Positions 44,412 to 53,762 of a stretch of 64,000 bases of DNA are shown piece after piece. Position 1 is the first letter of the stretch. Every line of letters starts with the position of its first letter. Made by a program: the position numbers and the translations under genes. Source of the stretch: Catalinimonas niigatensis (GTDB lineage: Bacteria > Bacteroidota > Bacteroidia > Cytophagales > Cyclobacteriaceae); the NCBI RefSeq assembly GCF_030506285.1, contig NZ_CP119422.1:3955501-4019500 (forward strand), written 5' to 3'. Below the pieces are notes generated by a model. That model had not been told where the DNA came from and did not search any database. It saw nothing but the letters and a program-made list of their open reading frames with translations.

Positions 44412-45974
44412 ATGAGTATGTGCAAAAAAATCTTTATTCCATTACTACTCAGCTTGTTGGTGGTAACTGCTTGCCAGCAGGAACCTTCCGCTTTTGAAAA
44501 ATTCCAGCAAACACAGTCTTTGACTCAATATGATTTGCTCATCAAAAATGGCCATGTGATTGATGGTACTGGTAAAGCTGCCTATTCAGCTGACGTGATC
44601 GTACAAGCTGACAGCATTATTTTTACTGGGGCAGTAGATACAGCAGGGATTAGTTTCAGTGAGGTAATTGATGCGAGTGGCAAAGTAGTGACCCCCGGCT
44701 TTATCGATACCCATGCCCACGGAGATCCGCTAGAAACTCCTGATTTTCATAACTTTTTAGCCATGGGAGCAACCACCATTTCTTTGGGAAAAGATGGATC
44801 AAGTCCCGCACAGGAAGATTTAAGCTCCTGGATGCAGCAGGTAGAAGATACAGTGCCAGGAGTCAATATTGCCATGTTTGTAGGGCATGGTACCCTGCGT
44901 ATGTTATCAGGTATCAAGTACAACCCACGGCCTAGCCAGGAGCAAATAGTAGACATGGGGGAGATGCTGGCCAAAAACCTGGATGCAGGCTGTTTTGGGA
45001 TGACTACCGGTCTGGAATATATTCCGGGAACTTATGCTCCGGATTATGAACTGGAGCATCTGGCTAAAATTGTGGGTGAGAAGGGAAAGTTTATCACCAG
45101 TCATGTACGCAATGAAGATGATGAAGCCATAGAGGCTTCACTGCGGGAATTACTTTTACAAGGTCGTTATTGCCCGGTTCAGGCATCACATATCAAAGTT
45201 GTTTATGGACAGGGTGAAAAGCGTGCGGAAGAAATCCTAAAAGTACTGGCAGATGCCCGCTCGGAAGGTATTGATGTGACGGCAGATGTATATCCTTACA
45301 CTGCCAGCTATACTACCATCAGTATCGTATTTCCCGAATGGGCCTTGCCTCCCAACAATTACGAACAAGTAGTAAAGAATAAAAGAGCAGCGCTGGCTGA
45401 ATTTTTAAGAAATAAAATTAATCAGCGCAATGGACCGGAGGCTACTCTGATAGGCACTGCACCCTGGGCGGGTAAGACACTGGAACAGGTAGCCAGCGAG
45501 TTGAACAAACCCTTTGAAGATGTGCTGATAGACGATATCAAGCCGGGTGGAGCCTCTGGTGCCTATTTTGTAATGGATGATGCCTTACAAGCGCGCTTTA
45601 TTGCTGACTCAATAGTGATGATTTGTTCCGATGGAAGTCCTACTTCAAGACATCCCCGTGGACATGGCACATTTGCAAAAATTATTGAGCAGTATGTGAT
45701 GCAGGATAGTTTACTGTCACTGGAAGAAGCTGTGTGGAAGATGACATCTCTGCCAGCCAAAAGGATGGGCTTGGAAGATAGAGGGGTGATTGCTGCTGGC
45801 AAGAAAGCAGATATCCTGATATTTGATCCTGAACAAGTAAGGGCGACTGCTACCTACGAAGCTCCTTTTCAATTGGCGGAAGGATTTGATTACGTAATTG
45901 TCAATGGACAGCTGAGTATAAGAGAAGGCAGGTTTTCTGAAGGACGCAATGGCGAGATGTTACGCAAGCTCTAA
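44412..45974 (+). CDS. N-acyl-D-amino-acid deacylase-family lipoprotein, metal site intact
   Basis: A 520-residue lipoprotein (lipobox VTAC, Cys21) of the amidohydrolase superfamily. The metal-binding HxH is present as H101 and H103 (PGFIDTHAHGDP), followed by FITSHVRNED, VQASHIKVVYGQG and CSDGSPTSRHPRG with the catalytic Asp. Relatives hydrolyse N-acylated D-amino acids or related amides. A Lys (SLGKDGSS) sits about where D-aminoacylases have the beta-metal Cys. It starts 3 bases after DoxX. Its stop overlaps that of the convergent parvulin gene by 4 bases. Confidence 0.88.
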   Translation: MSMCKKIFIPLLLSLLVVTACQQEPSAFEKFQQTQSLTQYDLLIKNGHVIDGTGKAAYSADVIVQADSIIFTGAVDTAGISFSEVIDASGKVVTPGFIDTHAHGDPLETPDFHNFLAMGATTISLGKDGSSPAQEDLSSWMQQVEDTVPGVNIAMFVGHGTLRMLSGIKYNPRPSQEQIVDMGEMLAKNLDAGCFGMTTGLEYIPGTYAPDYELEHLAKIVGEKGKFITSHVRNEDDEAIEASLRELLLQGRYCPVQASHIKVVYGQGEKRAEEILKVLADARSEGIDVTADVYPYTASYTTISIVFPEWALPPNNYEQVVKNKRAALAEFLRNKINQRNGPEATLIGTAPWAGKTLEQVASELNKPFEDVLIDDIKPGGASGAYFVMDDALQARFIADSIVMICSDGSPTSRHPRGHGTFAKIIEQYVMQDSLLSLEEAVWKMTSLPAKRMGLEDRGVIAAGKKADILIFDPEQVRATATYEAPFQLAEGFDYVIVNGQLSIREGRFSEGRNGEMLRKL

Positions 45975-46357
45975 GGCTTGATAAGAATATGGCGCGTATT
46001 AAACCGACCTTCTTCTATCTCAATAAGTTGAATGATATGATAGCCAAATTCCGTCTTGACTGGTTCTGAAATATCTCCTTTTGATAAAGCCAGAGCCGCT
46101 GCTTCATATTCGGGTACTAATAGACCTTTACCCATAAACCCTAATTTTCCTCCCAACATAGCAGAACCAAGATCATCCGAATGCTGTTGGGCTAGTTCAG
46201 AAAAATCTGCACCAGCAAGCAATTCATTACGTATTTGTTGTGCCTCTTTCAAGGCTTTTTGCTCATGTTCTGAGGAAGGTTTTTGCTGAGCCTGTGAGTG
46301 CATAGGTATGCTTAACAAACAGCAACACAAGGCAACAGTAAGTGTAAAGAATTTCAT
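45971..46357 (-). CDS. Exported parvulin-type prolyl isomerase, first strand displaced
   Basis: A 128-residue protein with a signal peptide (1-23) and a parvulin core: LLAGADFSELAQQHSDD, GGKLGFMGKGLLVPEYE, then DISEPVKTEFGYHIIQLIE. Parvulins catalyse cis-trans isomerisation of peptidyl-prolyl bonds and help fold outer-membrane proteins. The normal first strand (a short ARHILIK-like segment) is absent before the first helix but is found at the very C-terminus (RFNTRHILIKP). Thus either the fold is circularly permuted or the gene is a piece of a two-domain parvulin. It overlaps the convergent D-aminoacylase gene by 4 bases. Confidence 0.8.
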   Translation of the reverse strand: MKFFTLTVALCCCLLSIPMHSQAQQKPSSEHEQKALKEAQQIRNELLAGADFSELAQQHSDDLGSAMLGGKLGFMGKGLLVPEYEAAALALSKGDISEPVKTEFGYHIIQLIEIEEGRFNTRHILIKP

Positions 46358-46440
46358 GATTTCTCGAGTTTCTATCCTTTTATATGAAATAAAATACGGA
46401 GAAAACCTCTAACAATCAATGAAAAAAGAGATTGCGAGGA

Positions 46441-47649
46441 CTAGTTCCTGCGAAGTGATTTGAGGTTTTCACGGGCTTTTTCATGTACCCGGGTATTTCT
46501 TTTGGCAAGTTTTTTTACTTCCTTGTAATAATCCTTGGCTACATCTTCGTCATTTTTAGCTTGTGCTATCTCCCCTAAATTTAGTAAGGAATATAAAAAA
46601 TAACCGGAATCAGTAGCCTCTGAATCCTGCGCAAACTCTACTGTACGCTCGTAATAGTGCTGTGCCAAATCCAGTTCTCCTCTCATCTCATAAATCTGTC
46701 CTAGGAAGAAGCCGGCATAGCGTCCACTGGTAGCTTCATAGCCTGTCATACTGCTATCTATACGCGCTAGTATTTCCAGAGATTCCTTTTCAGCATCGGC
46801 CTGTTTGCCCCGGCTATACAGTTGGCGGGCATAGTAGCGGTGGAAGTAAGGATTGTCAGGAAAAGTGTGATGCAAATAGTCAGCAATCCGAGAGGCTTCA
46901 GCAGGGTCAGAACCTTCTGCTGTAAGTATGCGCATCAAAAAAAACTGGGCTTCAGTACGGGTATAAAAAGCATTGTTTGCTACTGTCTTTAATTGTTTGA
47001 TGCCCAGGTCTTTATTTCCATCCGGAAAAAACATCAGAACCGGCTTGAGGATAGGATAGTTTTCTGGTACCCACTCGGCGTAATAGTTGTATAGCGCATC
47101 TCCAAATAAAAGTTCAGGACTAAAATCTTCTTTACCTTTACAGATTTCCAGGAAATTCAGAGAGTTTTTGCCAGCTACAGTGGCTTTGCCCCAATCTCTG
47201 CGTTCGGAATACAGCCTACCTTGGAAAGCATATGCAGCAGAAAGAAAAAACGCAGCTTCAGGATCTTCCTCATCTTGTTTAAACATGCGATCGGCATAAT
47301 AGATGGCAGTGTCCATGTAGGCAAGAAACTTTTTGTCGTATTGGGTGACATCTACATTAGGCACAATCTTCCACCATTCGCTTAGGCCTAATAAGAAATA
47401 AGGTAAAGGATGGGTCTTATACTTCTGTTTGATCCAGCGAAACTGTTGCTCAGCCCGGGCAAACTTAAAGTTATACATGTCGTTGACAGCCTGTGTCGCT
47501 TCTATTTGTACATTCACATCCAGCAACAAAGGCTTTTTCTTCCCAATCTGAGGTTCTACCATCTGAGCCTGAGCTACTTGCGCCATACTGAAGGTATGGA
47601 GTGAGAGAAACAAAACTATGCTGACCGCTGTATATAGGTAATACTTCAT
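46441..47649 (-). CDS. Exported tetratricopeptide-repeat protein
   Basis: A 402-residue protein with a signal peptide (residues 1-23, ending FSMAQ). The mature part is made of helix-turn-helix repeats of TPR type (e.g. DPEAAFFLSAAYAFQGRLYS near 125; YEMRGELDLAQHYYERTVEF near 330; LLNLGEIAQAKNDEDVAKDY near 360). It probably serves as a protein-interaction scaffold in the periplasm or at the outer membrane. No enzymatic motif is seen. It is separated by 83 bases from the parvulin gene on the same strand. Confidence 0.82.
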   Translation of the reverse strand: MKYYLYTAVSIVLFLSLHTFSMAQVAQAQMVEPQIGKKKPLLLDVNVQIEATQAVNDMYNFKFARAEQQFRWIKQKYKTHPLPYFLLGLSEWWKIVPNVDVTQYDKKFLAYMDTAIYYADRMFKQDEEDPEAAFFLSAAYAFQGRLYSERRDWGKATVAGKNSLNFLEICKGKEDFSPELLFGDALYNYYAEWVPENYPILKPVLMFFPDGNKDLGIKQLKTVANNAFYTRTEAQFFLMRILTAEGSDPAEASRIADYLHHTFPDNPYFHRYYARQLYSRGKQADAEKESLEILARIDSSMTGYEATSGRYAGFFLGQIYEMRGELDLAQHYYERTVEFAQDSEATDSGYFLYSLLNLGEIAQAKNDEDVAKDYYKEVKKLAKRNTRVHEKARENLKSLRRN

Positions 47650-47842
47650 AATGATATTCTGTTCGACACTCTAGTAACAAAGTTTTCGAAAAAATATTTC
47701 AAAACTGACAATTACTTTTGAGGTAAACTCAGTCACAAATGTAATTTATTGTCTTAACATATTATTTATAACTATAATAGAACTAATAAAAAGTGTCTCA
47801 CCTTATTAGTGATATATCTTTTAAATATTAAAATTATATCCT

Positions 47843-47850
47843 TAACTTTG
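47843..47850 (+). promoter_or_regulatory. Candidate -7 element of the DUF177-accC operon
   Basis: TAACTTTG matches TAnnTTTG and lies 14 bases before the first start codon of the conserved operon. The -33 region is AT-rich without a clear TTG. Transcription would start only a few bases before the ATG, giving a very short leader. Confidence 0.5.
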
Positions 47851-47864
47851 CAGACTTAAAGAAA

Positions 47865-48428
47865 ATGTGGGGTAACGTGAAGAATTTAGCACATTTTGAT
47901 ATTGATATATATAAGTTAGCGAATAAGCAATATAAATATCAATACCAAATCGATAAAAGTTTCTTTGACCACTTTGAGAATAGCCCGGTGGAGAAGGGTG
48001 ACTTAAGACTCGAAGTAACTTTTGATAAGCAAGAAAATCTGATTACAGTGCTATTTGATATAAAAGGAAGCGTGGAGTTGGAGTGTGATAGAAGCCTGGA
48101 AAAGTTTGACTATCCGGTAGAAATCCATGAGAGGGTATTGTATCAATATGGTGAGGAAGAACAGGAATTGTCTGATGAAATTATCATCATTACAAATGAC
48201 ACGCAAAAAATCAATGTTGCACAACATATTTATGAATTCATAATTCTGTCTGTGCCTATGCGTAAAATTCATCCAAAATACGCTGAAGAAGAGAATCCCT
48301 TTGTAGAGGGAGAAATTATTTTTTCTTCATCTACTGGTCATGGATCAGAAAAGGATTCAAATGAAGAGGATGAAAGTTCTGTTGATCCGCGCTGGGACGC
48401 ATTAAAAAATCTGAAAAATTTAAATTAA
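47865..48428 (+). CDS. DUF177/YceD family protein
   Basis: A 187-residue cytoplasmic protein of the DUF177 (YceD) family. It shows the conserved core FDIKGSVELECDRSLEKFDY and the EIIIITNDTQKINVAQHIYEF region, ending with DPRWDALKNLKN. The gene classically precedes rpmF (L32), as here with a 6-base gap. In plants and E. coli, DUF177 has been linked to 23S rRNA accumulation and co-regulation with fatty-acid genes. The first ATG at 47865 is used; a GTG at 47877 is also possible. Confidence 0.85.
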   Translation: MWGNVKNLAHFDIDIYKLANKQYKYQYQIDKSFFDHFENSPVEKGDLRLEVTFDKQENLITVLFDIKGSVELECDRSLEKFDYPVEIHERVLYQYGEEEQELSDEIIIITNDTQKINVAQHIYEFIILSVPMRKIHPKYAEEENPFVEGEIIFSSSTGHGSEKDSNEEDESSVDPRWDALKNLKNLN

Positions 48429-48434
48429 ATAATA

Positions 48435-48626
48435 ATGGCACATCCAAAGCGAAAAATATCTAAATCAAGAAGAGACAAAAGAAGATCGCACCACAAGACT
48501 ACGCCAAGAACAATTGCTATCTGCCCCACCACAGGAGAGCCTCATTTGTACCATCGTGCACATTGGTATGAGGGAAAACTCTATTATAAAGGTCAGGTAG
48601 TAATGGAAAAAGAAGAGGTGGCCTAA
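48435..48626 (+). CDS. rpmF: 50S ribosomal protein L32
   Basis: A 63-residue basic protein of the large ribosomal subunit with the L32 signature [20 protein letters not shown]. It has one cysteine in CPTTGEPHL rather than a four-Cys zinc ribbon, so it is the zinc-independent form. It is 6 bases from the preceding gene and 3 bases before plsX, within the conserved rpmF-plsX-fabH operon. Confidence 0.96.
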   Translation: MAHPKRKISKSRRDKRRSHHKTTPRTIAICPTTGEPHLYHRAHWYEGKLYYKGQVVMEKEEVA

Positions 48627-48629
48627 TAT

Positions 48630-49571
48630 ATGAAGATTGCACTGGATGCGATGGGAGGAGATTTTGCTCCCAATGCTAATATAGAAGGAGTACGGCTTCT
48701 TCTTGAAGAACTTAAAACTGATCATAAGGTAGTCCTGATTGGTCAGCAAAAAGTAATAGAGGAGCAACTCGTCGAGCAGGGGATCAATTCATCTGCTATT
48801 GAAATTGTACATGCCGAGGAAGTAATCGGCATGCACGAACATCCTACCAAAGCATTTACCCAAAAGCAGCATTCTAGTATAGGTATTGGGTTTCAACTGC
48901 TGGCAAAAGGAGAAGTACAGGCTTTTTGTAGCGCAGGCAATACCGGGGCGATGCATGTAGGAGCTATGTTTTCTGTAAAGCCCTGCGAAGGTATCATACG
49001 TCCGGCTTTGGCAAGTGCTGCGCCCCGAGAGAGTGGGCGCCACGGACTTATACTAGACGTAGGGGCCAATGCAGATTGTAAACCTGATATGTTACTCCAG
49101 TTTGGGGAGCTTGGCGCCATTTACAGCGAGTTTGTATATGGCATTGATAAACCTAAAGTAGCCCTGATCAATTTGGGTGAAGAAGAACAGAAAGGTACAG
49201 TAGTAACACAAGCTGCCTACCAACTTTTTAAAAATGACCCGCGCATTAACTTCGTTGGAAATATTGAAGGTAGAGATATTTTTAGCGAAAGATCGGATGT
49301 TATGGTTTGCAATGGGTTTACCGGAAATGTGGTATTGAAAATGGCTGAATCTGTATATCACATATTGAAAAAAAGGGGCTTTACTGATCCGTTTTTTGAT
49401 CAACTGAATTATGAAGCTATTGGTGGTAGTCCTATATTGGGCGTCAATGGCAATGTAGTCATTGGTCATGGAGTATCTAGCGGTCTGGCTATCAAAAATA
49501 TGCTGCTGCAGTCAATGAAAATGGCCGAAACTAATTTGCATCTGAAAATTCGTGATGCGTTTGGCAAATAA
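48630..49571 (+). CDS. plsX: Phosphate acyltransferase
   Basis: A 313-residue enzyme converting acyl-ACP and phosphate to acyl-phosphate, the first step of the PlsX/PlsY route to phosphatidic acid. Characteristic segments: MKIALDAMGGDFAPNANIEG at the N-terminus, AFCSAGNTGAMHVGAMF, GLILDVGANADCKPD, NVEGRDIF-like NIEGRDIF and ICNGFTGNV-like VCNGFTGNVVLK. The length matches the family. Tightly linked to rpmF and fabH, as in many bacteria. Confidence 0.97.
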   Translation: MKIALDAMGGDFAPNANIEGVRLLLEELKTDHKVVLIGQQKVIEEQLVEQGINSSAIEIVHAEEVIGMHEHPTKAFTQKQHSSIGIGFQLLAKGEVQAFCSAGNTGAMHVGAMFSVKPCEGIIRPALASAAPRESGRHGLILDVGANADCKPDMLLQFGELGAIYSEFVYGIDKPKVALINLGEEEQKGTVVTQAAYQLFKNDPRINFVGNIEGRDIFSERSDVMVCNGFTGNVVLKMAESVYHILKKRGFTDPFFDQLNYEAIGGSPILGVNGNVVIGHGVSSGLAIKNMLLQSMKMAETNLHLKIRDAFGK

Positions 49572-49608
49572 TATACTTTTAGTATTGCCAGTCTAAATCC
49601 TCAACTAC

Positions 49609-50610
49609 ATGAGTAATAAGTTAAGAGCTGTTATCACAGGAGTCGGTGGTTATGTTCCTGATTATGTATTGACCAACAAGGAACTGGAAACCATTGTAGA
49701 TACCAACGATGAGTGGATAACCAGCCGCACCGGCATTAAAGAAAGAAGGATTCTTAAGGGTAAAGACCAAGGCACTTCCGTATTGGCAAATCATGCAGTA
49801 GATCAGCTCCTTGAAAAAACAGGGGTAAATCCCGAAGAAATAGACCTGATTATCTGCGCTACGACTACGCCTGATATGATATTTCCTGCTACGGCTAATC
49901 TGGTAGGAGAGCATATAGGAGCGAAAAATGCTTTCGGATATGATCTTCAGGCAGCCTGCTCCGGTTTTTTGTACGCCCTTACTACAGCTTCCCAATTTAT
50001 CTGCTCCGGCACTTATAAAAAAGTAATTGTAGTAGGAGCAGATAAAATGTCTTCTATCATTGACTATCAGGACCGTACTACCTGTATTATATTTGGTGAT
50101 GGTGCGGCGGCAGTCATGCTGGAACCTACAGAAGAACCACTCGGTCTGGTAGATTCTATCCTACGGTCTGATGGTAGTGGGGCTCCATTTCTACACCTTA
50201 AGGCGGGAGGAAGCCGAAGACCAGCTACCATAGAATCAGTGACTGCCAGAGAACACTTTGTGTATCAGGAAGGGGCTACGGTTTTCAAATATGCTGTAAA
50301 GCATATGTCAGATGTAGCAGCGCAGATTATGCAAAGAAACGACCTTACAGCGAATGATATTCAATGGCTGGTGCCTCATCAGGCTAATAAGCGGATCATA
50401 GATGCCACTGCCAGCAGAATGGGAATAGGAGAGGATAGAACGATGTTTAATATCCATAGATATGGTAATACTACCAGTGCTACCATACCGCTTTGCCTTT
50501 GGGATTATGAATCTCAACTTAAAAAAGGAGATAACCTGATATTAGCTGCGTTTGGTGGGGGATTCACTTGGGGGGCAAGCTACCTGAAATGGGGTTATGA
50601 TGGACAATAA
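49609..50610 (+). CDS. fabH: Beta-ketoacyl-ACP synthase III
   Basis: A 333-residue condensing enzyme that starts fatty-acid synthesis from acyl-CoA and malonyl-ACP. The catalytic triad is complete: C117 in [13 protein letters not shown]257 in [10 protein letters not shown], and N287 in [12 protein letters not shown]. The substrate-binding segment [15 protein letters not shown] is also present. It lies 37 bases after plsX in the same operon. In Bacteroidota this enzyme often also accepts branched starter units, but the specificity is not visible here. Confidence 0.97.
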   Translation: MSNKLRAVITGVGGYVPDYVLTNKELETIVDTNDEWITSRTGIKERRILKGKDQGTSVLANHAVDQLLEKTGVNPEEIDLIICATTTPDMIFPATANLVGEHIGAKNAFGYDLQAACSGFLYALTTASQFICSGTYKKVIVVGADKMSSIIDYQDRTTCIIFGDGAAAVMLEPTEEPLGLVDSILRSDGSGAPFLHLKAGGSRRPATIESVTAREHFVYQEGATVFKYAVKHMSDVAAQIMQRNDLTANDIQWLVPHQANKRIIDATASRMGIGEDRTMFNIHRYGNTTSATIPLCLWDYESQLKKGDNLILAAFGGGFTWGASYLKWGYDGQ

Positions 50611-50636
50611 AATCAGATATTGTAAATTTAACATAT

Positions 50637-51200
50637 ATGGCAACCACAGCAGATTTTAGAAACGGGCTTTGTTTAGTTCATAATAATGATCTGTATACCA
50701 TTGTTGAGTTTCAGCATGTAAAGCCCGGAAAAGGGGGCGCTTTTGTAAGAACTAAACTCAAAAGTCTTAATACAGGTAAGGTAATAGAAAACACATTTAA
50801 TGCAGGCGTAAAAATCACCACTGCCCGCATTGAAAGACGTCCTCATCAGTTTCTCTACAAAGATGATCTGGGGTATCACATGATGGATAGCAACACTTTT
50901 GAACAGATTGCTATTGAGGAAAGTAAAATAGATGCCCCTGAATTTTTGACTGACGGTCAGCAGGTAGACGTGATTGTGCACGATGAAACAGGAAACATTA
51001 TCGGAGCAGAACTGCCTCCATTTGTAGAGATGACGGTAACTTATACTGAACCGGGATTGAAAGGTGATACGGCAACAAATACTACCAAACCAGCTACGCT
51101 GGAAACAGGAGCGGTTATTCAGGTGCCTCTTTTCATTAATCAGGATGAAAGGATCAAAGTCGATACCCGAACCAAGTCATATTCTGAACGCGTAAAATAA
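50637..51200 (+). CDS. efp: Elongation factor P
   Basis: A 187-residue translation factor that rescues ribosomes stalled at proline stretches. Three beta domains are recognisable: the KOW-like N-domain with the loop [14 protein letters not shown] bearing the modifiable Lys K32, the central domain, and the C-terminal OB domain with the family signature ending [12 protein letters not shown] Lys at the tip is consistent with lysylation-type or unmodified EF-P. It is 26 bases after fabH and followed 5 bases later by accB. Confidence 0.97.
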   Translation: MATTADFRNGLCLVHNNDLYTIVEFQHVKPGKGGAFVRTKLKSLNTGKVIENTFNAGVKITTARIERRPHQFLYKDDLGYHMMDSNTFEQIAIEESKIDAPEFLTDGQQVDVIVHDETGNIIGAELPPFVEMTVTYTEPGLKGDTATNTTKPATLETGAVIQVPLFINQDERIKVDTRTKSYSERVK

Positions 51201-51205
51201 CTACC

Positions 51206-51718
51206 ATGAAAGCAAGCGAAATTCAGGACTTATTAGATTTTATTTCAAAATCGGGCCTTGATGAAGTTAATATTGAAACAGGAGAGATTAAACTCAAGGT
51301 AAAGAAGAATACTACTGCTAAGATACGGCAAAATATCATTACATCCCCTGGTTCATCAATGCCTCATGATTCAACGGGCTTGGTGTCACCTAGTCCGGCT
51401 TATTATCAGCAGGAGAAGAGCACAGAAGATAAAAGCTCTGCTAGAGATATGTCTTCAGAAAAAAATGATGACAACAAGTATCTTATGGTAAAGTCGCCTA
51501 TGATAGGTACTTTTTACCGCTCAGCCAATCCAGAGTCAGATCCGTTCATCCAGATAGGGGATAAAGTGAGTGTAGGCCAGACTGTATGCATTGTGGAAGC
51601 AATGAAATTGTTCAATGAAATTGAATCTGAGGTTACCGGCACAGTAATCAAAGTGTTGGCGGATGATGCTTCACCAGTAGAATATGATCAACCCTTGTTT
51701 TTGATTGATCCCTCCTGA
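51206..51718 (+). CDS. accB: Acetyl-CoA carboxylase biotin carboxyl carrier protein
   Basis: A 170-residue protein. The N-terminal 35 residues form the helical domain for biotin carboxylase contact, followed by a Ser/Pro-rich linker (about 45-90) and the biotinyl domain with the modified lysine K134 in VEAMKLFNEIE. It carries carboxyl groups from AccC to the carboxyltransferase for malonyl-CoA synthesis. The gene ends in TGA and is followed by accC in the same reading frame, with no ATG between. Confidence 0.97.
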   Translation: MKASEIQDLLDFISKSGLDEVNIETGEIKLKVKKNTTAKIRQNIITSPGSSMPHDSTGLVSPSPAYYQQEKSTEDKSSARDMSSEKNDDNKYLMVKSPMIGTFYRSANPESDPFIQIGDKVSVGQTVCIVEAMKLFNEIESEVTGTVIKVLADDASPVEYDQPLFLIDPS

Positions 51719-51775
51719 TCAGTTGACAATCCTCATTGTGAATCTGTTTTATTTTTGATTGTTAATTGTAAAGCT

Positions 51776-53137
51776 TTGTTTGAGAAAATACTAATAGCCA
51801 ACCGAGGAGAGATCGCTCTCAGAATTATTCGTACCTGTCGGGAGATGGGCATCAAAACCGTAGCTGTATACTCAACAGCTGATCGTGAGAGCCTACATGT
51901 ACGCTTTGCTGATGAGGCAGTATGCATTGGCCCTCCCCCCAGCAACAAATCCTATTTAAGTATACCAAATATCATTGCGGCAGCAGAAATTACCAATGCA
52001 GATGCTATTCATCCCGGTTATGGCTTCCTCTCTGAAAATGCTGAGTTTTCCCGCATCTGTGAGGAATATAATATCAAATTTATAGGGCCTACTCCAGAGA
52101 TGATCAACAAAATGGGGGATAAGGCTTCTGCTAAAGCTACAATGGATGCTGCGGGTGTTCCTACCATTCCAGGCTCAAAAGGCTTGTTAGCCAACATACA
52201 GCAGGGAATAGAAATAGCCAAAGAGATTGGCTATCCTATCATTCTTAAGGCTACGGCAGGAGGCGGTGGAAAAGGGATGAGAATTGTATGGAATGAGCAA
52301 GAATTTAAGAAGGCATGGGACGATGCCCGACGTGAAGCAGGAGCTTCTTTTGGTAATGATGGTTTGTACCTGGAGAAATTTGTTGAAGAGCCCCGCCACA
52401 TAGAAATACAGATCGTCGGTGACAGTTCAGGTAAAGCTTGTCACCTTTCGGAAAGAGATTGTTCGGTACAGAGAAGGCATCAAAAACTGACCGAAGAAAC
52501 ACCCTCTCCTTTCATGACCAAAGAACTACGTGATAAAATGGGTGCAGCAGCCATTGCCGGCGCTGAAGCTATTGGGTATGAAGGAGCAGGAACCATTGAA
52601 TTTCTGGTGGACAAACATAGAAACTTCTTTTTTATGGAGATGAATACCCGTATACAGGTAGAACATCCTATTACGGAGGAAGTAACGAAATTTGACCTGA
52701 TCAAAGAACAAATTAAGGTGGCTGCGGGAGTAAAAATATCAGGCAAAAACTATTATCCTACCATGCATGCTATTGAGTGCCGTATCAATGCAGAAGATCC
52801 GGCCAAAGGTTTTCGACCCTGTCCGGGAAAAATCACCAACCTGCATCTGCCAGGAGGTCATGGGGTGCGGGTAGATACCCATGTGTACGCTGGTTATGAG
52901 ATTCCACCCAACTACGATTCTATGATCGCCAAACTTATCGTAAGCGGACAGACGAGGGAAGAGACCATAACCAGGATGAAACGCGCACTACAAGAGTTTG
53001 TCATTGAAGGTATCAAGACAACGATCCCTTTTCATATCAAGCTGATGGATGATCCTAAATTCAAAGAAGGTGATTTTACCACTGCCTTTATGAATGACTT
53101 TGATTTGTCCGATATTGAAGAATATATTCAGATGTAG
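51776..53137 (+). CDS. accC: Biotin carboxylase subunit of acetyl-CoA carboxylase
   Basis: A 453-residue ATP-grasp enzyme that carboxylates biotin on AccB. Visible signatures: [16 protein letters not shown] at the N-terminus, the glycine-rich ATP loop [27 protein letters not shown], and [14 protein letters not shown] with the catalytic Glu/Arg residues. The length equals the family when translation begins at TTG 51776. A further in-frame TTG lies at 51755, but no ATG or GTG fits. The frame continues without a stop from the TGA of accB, so expression probably depends on reinitiation. It overlaps the convergent RNase D-like gene by 10 bases. Confidence 0.94.
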   Translation: MFEKILIANRGEIALRIIRTCREMGIKTVAVYSTADRESLHVRFADEAVCIGPPPSNKSYLSIPNIIAAAEITNADAIHPGYGFLSENAEFSRICEEYNIKFIGPTPEMINKMGDKASAKATMDAAGVPTIPGSKGLLANIQQGIEIAKEIGYPIILKATAGGGGKGMRIVWNEQEFKKAWDDARREAGASFGNDGLYLEKFVEEPRHIEIQIVGDSSGKACHLSERDCSVQRRHQKLTEETPSPFMTKELRDKMGAAAIAGAEAIGYEGAGTIEFLVDKHRNFFFMEMNTRIQVEHPITEEVTKFDLIKEQIKVAAGVKISGKNYYPTMHAIECRINAEDPAKGFRPCPGKITNLHLPGGHGVRVDTHVYAGYEIPPNYDSMIAKLIVSGQTREETITRMKRALQEFVIEGIKTTIPFHIKLMDDPKFKEGDFTTAFMNDFDLSDIEEYIQM

Positions 53138-53724
53138 CCTTGGCTACGCAAATGATTGTATATCTCTAGGCAAACCCAGGCATCAGTAGCGGCATAACGA
53201 ATTTGTTTTTCTGTCAGCTGAGGATTCTCCCAGTTGGAAGTTTGCTGAGATTTGGAAACTCTGAACTGGAGAAAAATCGCTGTCAGCTTTTTTACTCCGG
53301 CATGCTCAATGCCTAATTTCTGTGCTATATCATTCAATTCAGTAATGTTTTCAGAAACAAAAGAGATATGATGTTGAGCACATAAATGATTCAGATGCTT
53401 TAAATCATCTCTAATGCTAATACCTACCTTCTCTATTTGCTCATCCCCAAAGAGATGACTTAACTCTGATGTAAAGCCTGTGGACTTCAAGCGGATCAGA
53501 TACACCATATCGGGAATGGCAATCTGGAGTAAAGCTACTGTATGATGTACTCCTTTTTTAAAAGCGGGTTTGGTTTCAGTATCAAAACCCAATACATTAT
53601 ATTCACGAATGTGATGTAGCGCAGCAGCCAACTGCTCATGTGTTGTGACTACCACTACTTTTCCTTCATACTTTCTGAGGGTCAGCTCGTTGATCTCTTC
53701 TTTGGTGATTTGCTTAGAAAACAT
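53128..53724 (-). CDS. RNase D-like DEDDy 3'-5' exonuclease domain protein
   Basis: A 198-residue single-domain exonuclease. Exo I is GFDTET with D48 and E50, Exo II is in [12 protein letters not shown], and Exo III is [13 protein letters not shown], a Tyr-based DEDDy set. The length corresponds to the catalytic domain alone, without the HRDC domains of full RNase D. Such proteins degrade or trim RNA (the Bacteroidota role is not defined). It overlaps accC by 10 bases tail to tail and lies 38 bases after nhaC on the same strand. Confidence 0.9.
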   Translation of the reverse strand: MFSKQITKEEINELTLRKYEGKVVVVTTHEQLAAALHHIREYNVLGFDTETKPAFKKGVHHTVALLQIAIPDMVYLIRLKSTGFTSELSHLFGDEQIEKVGISIRDDLKHLNHLCAQHHISFVSENITELNDIAQKLGIEHAGVKKLTAIFLQFRVSKSQQTSNWENPQLTEKQIRYAATDAWVCLEIYNHLRSQGYI

Positions 53725-53762
53725 ACGGCATGTATAAGCTTTGGTGAGTGTTAATTTTTATA

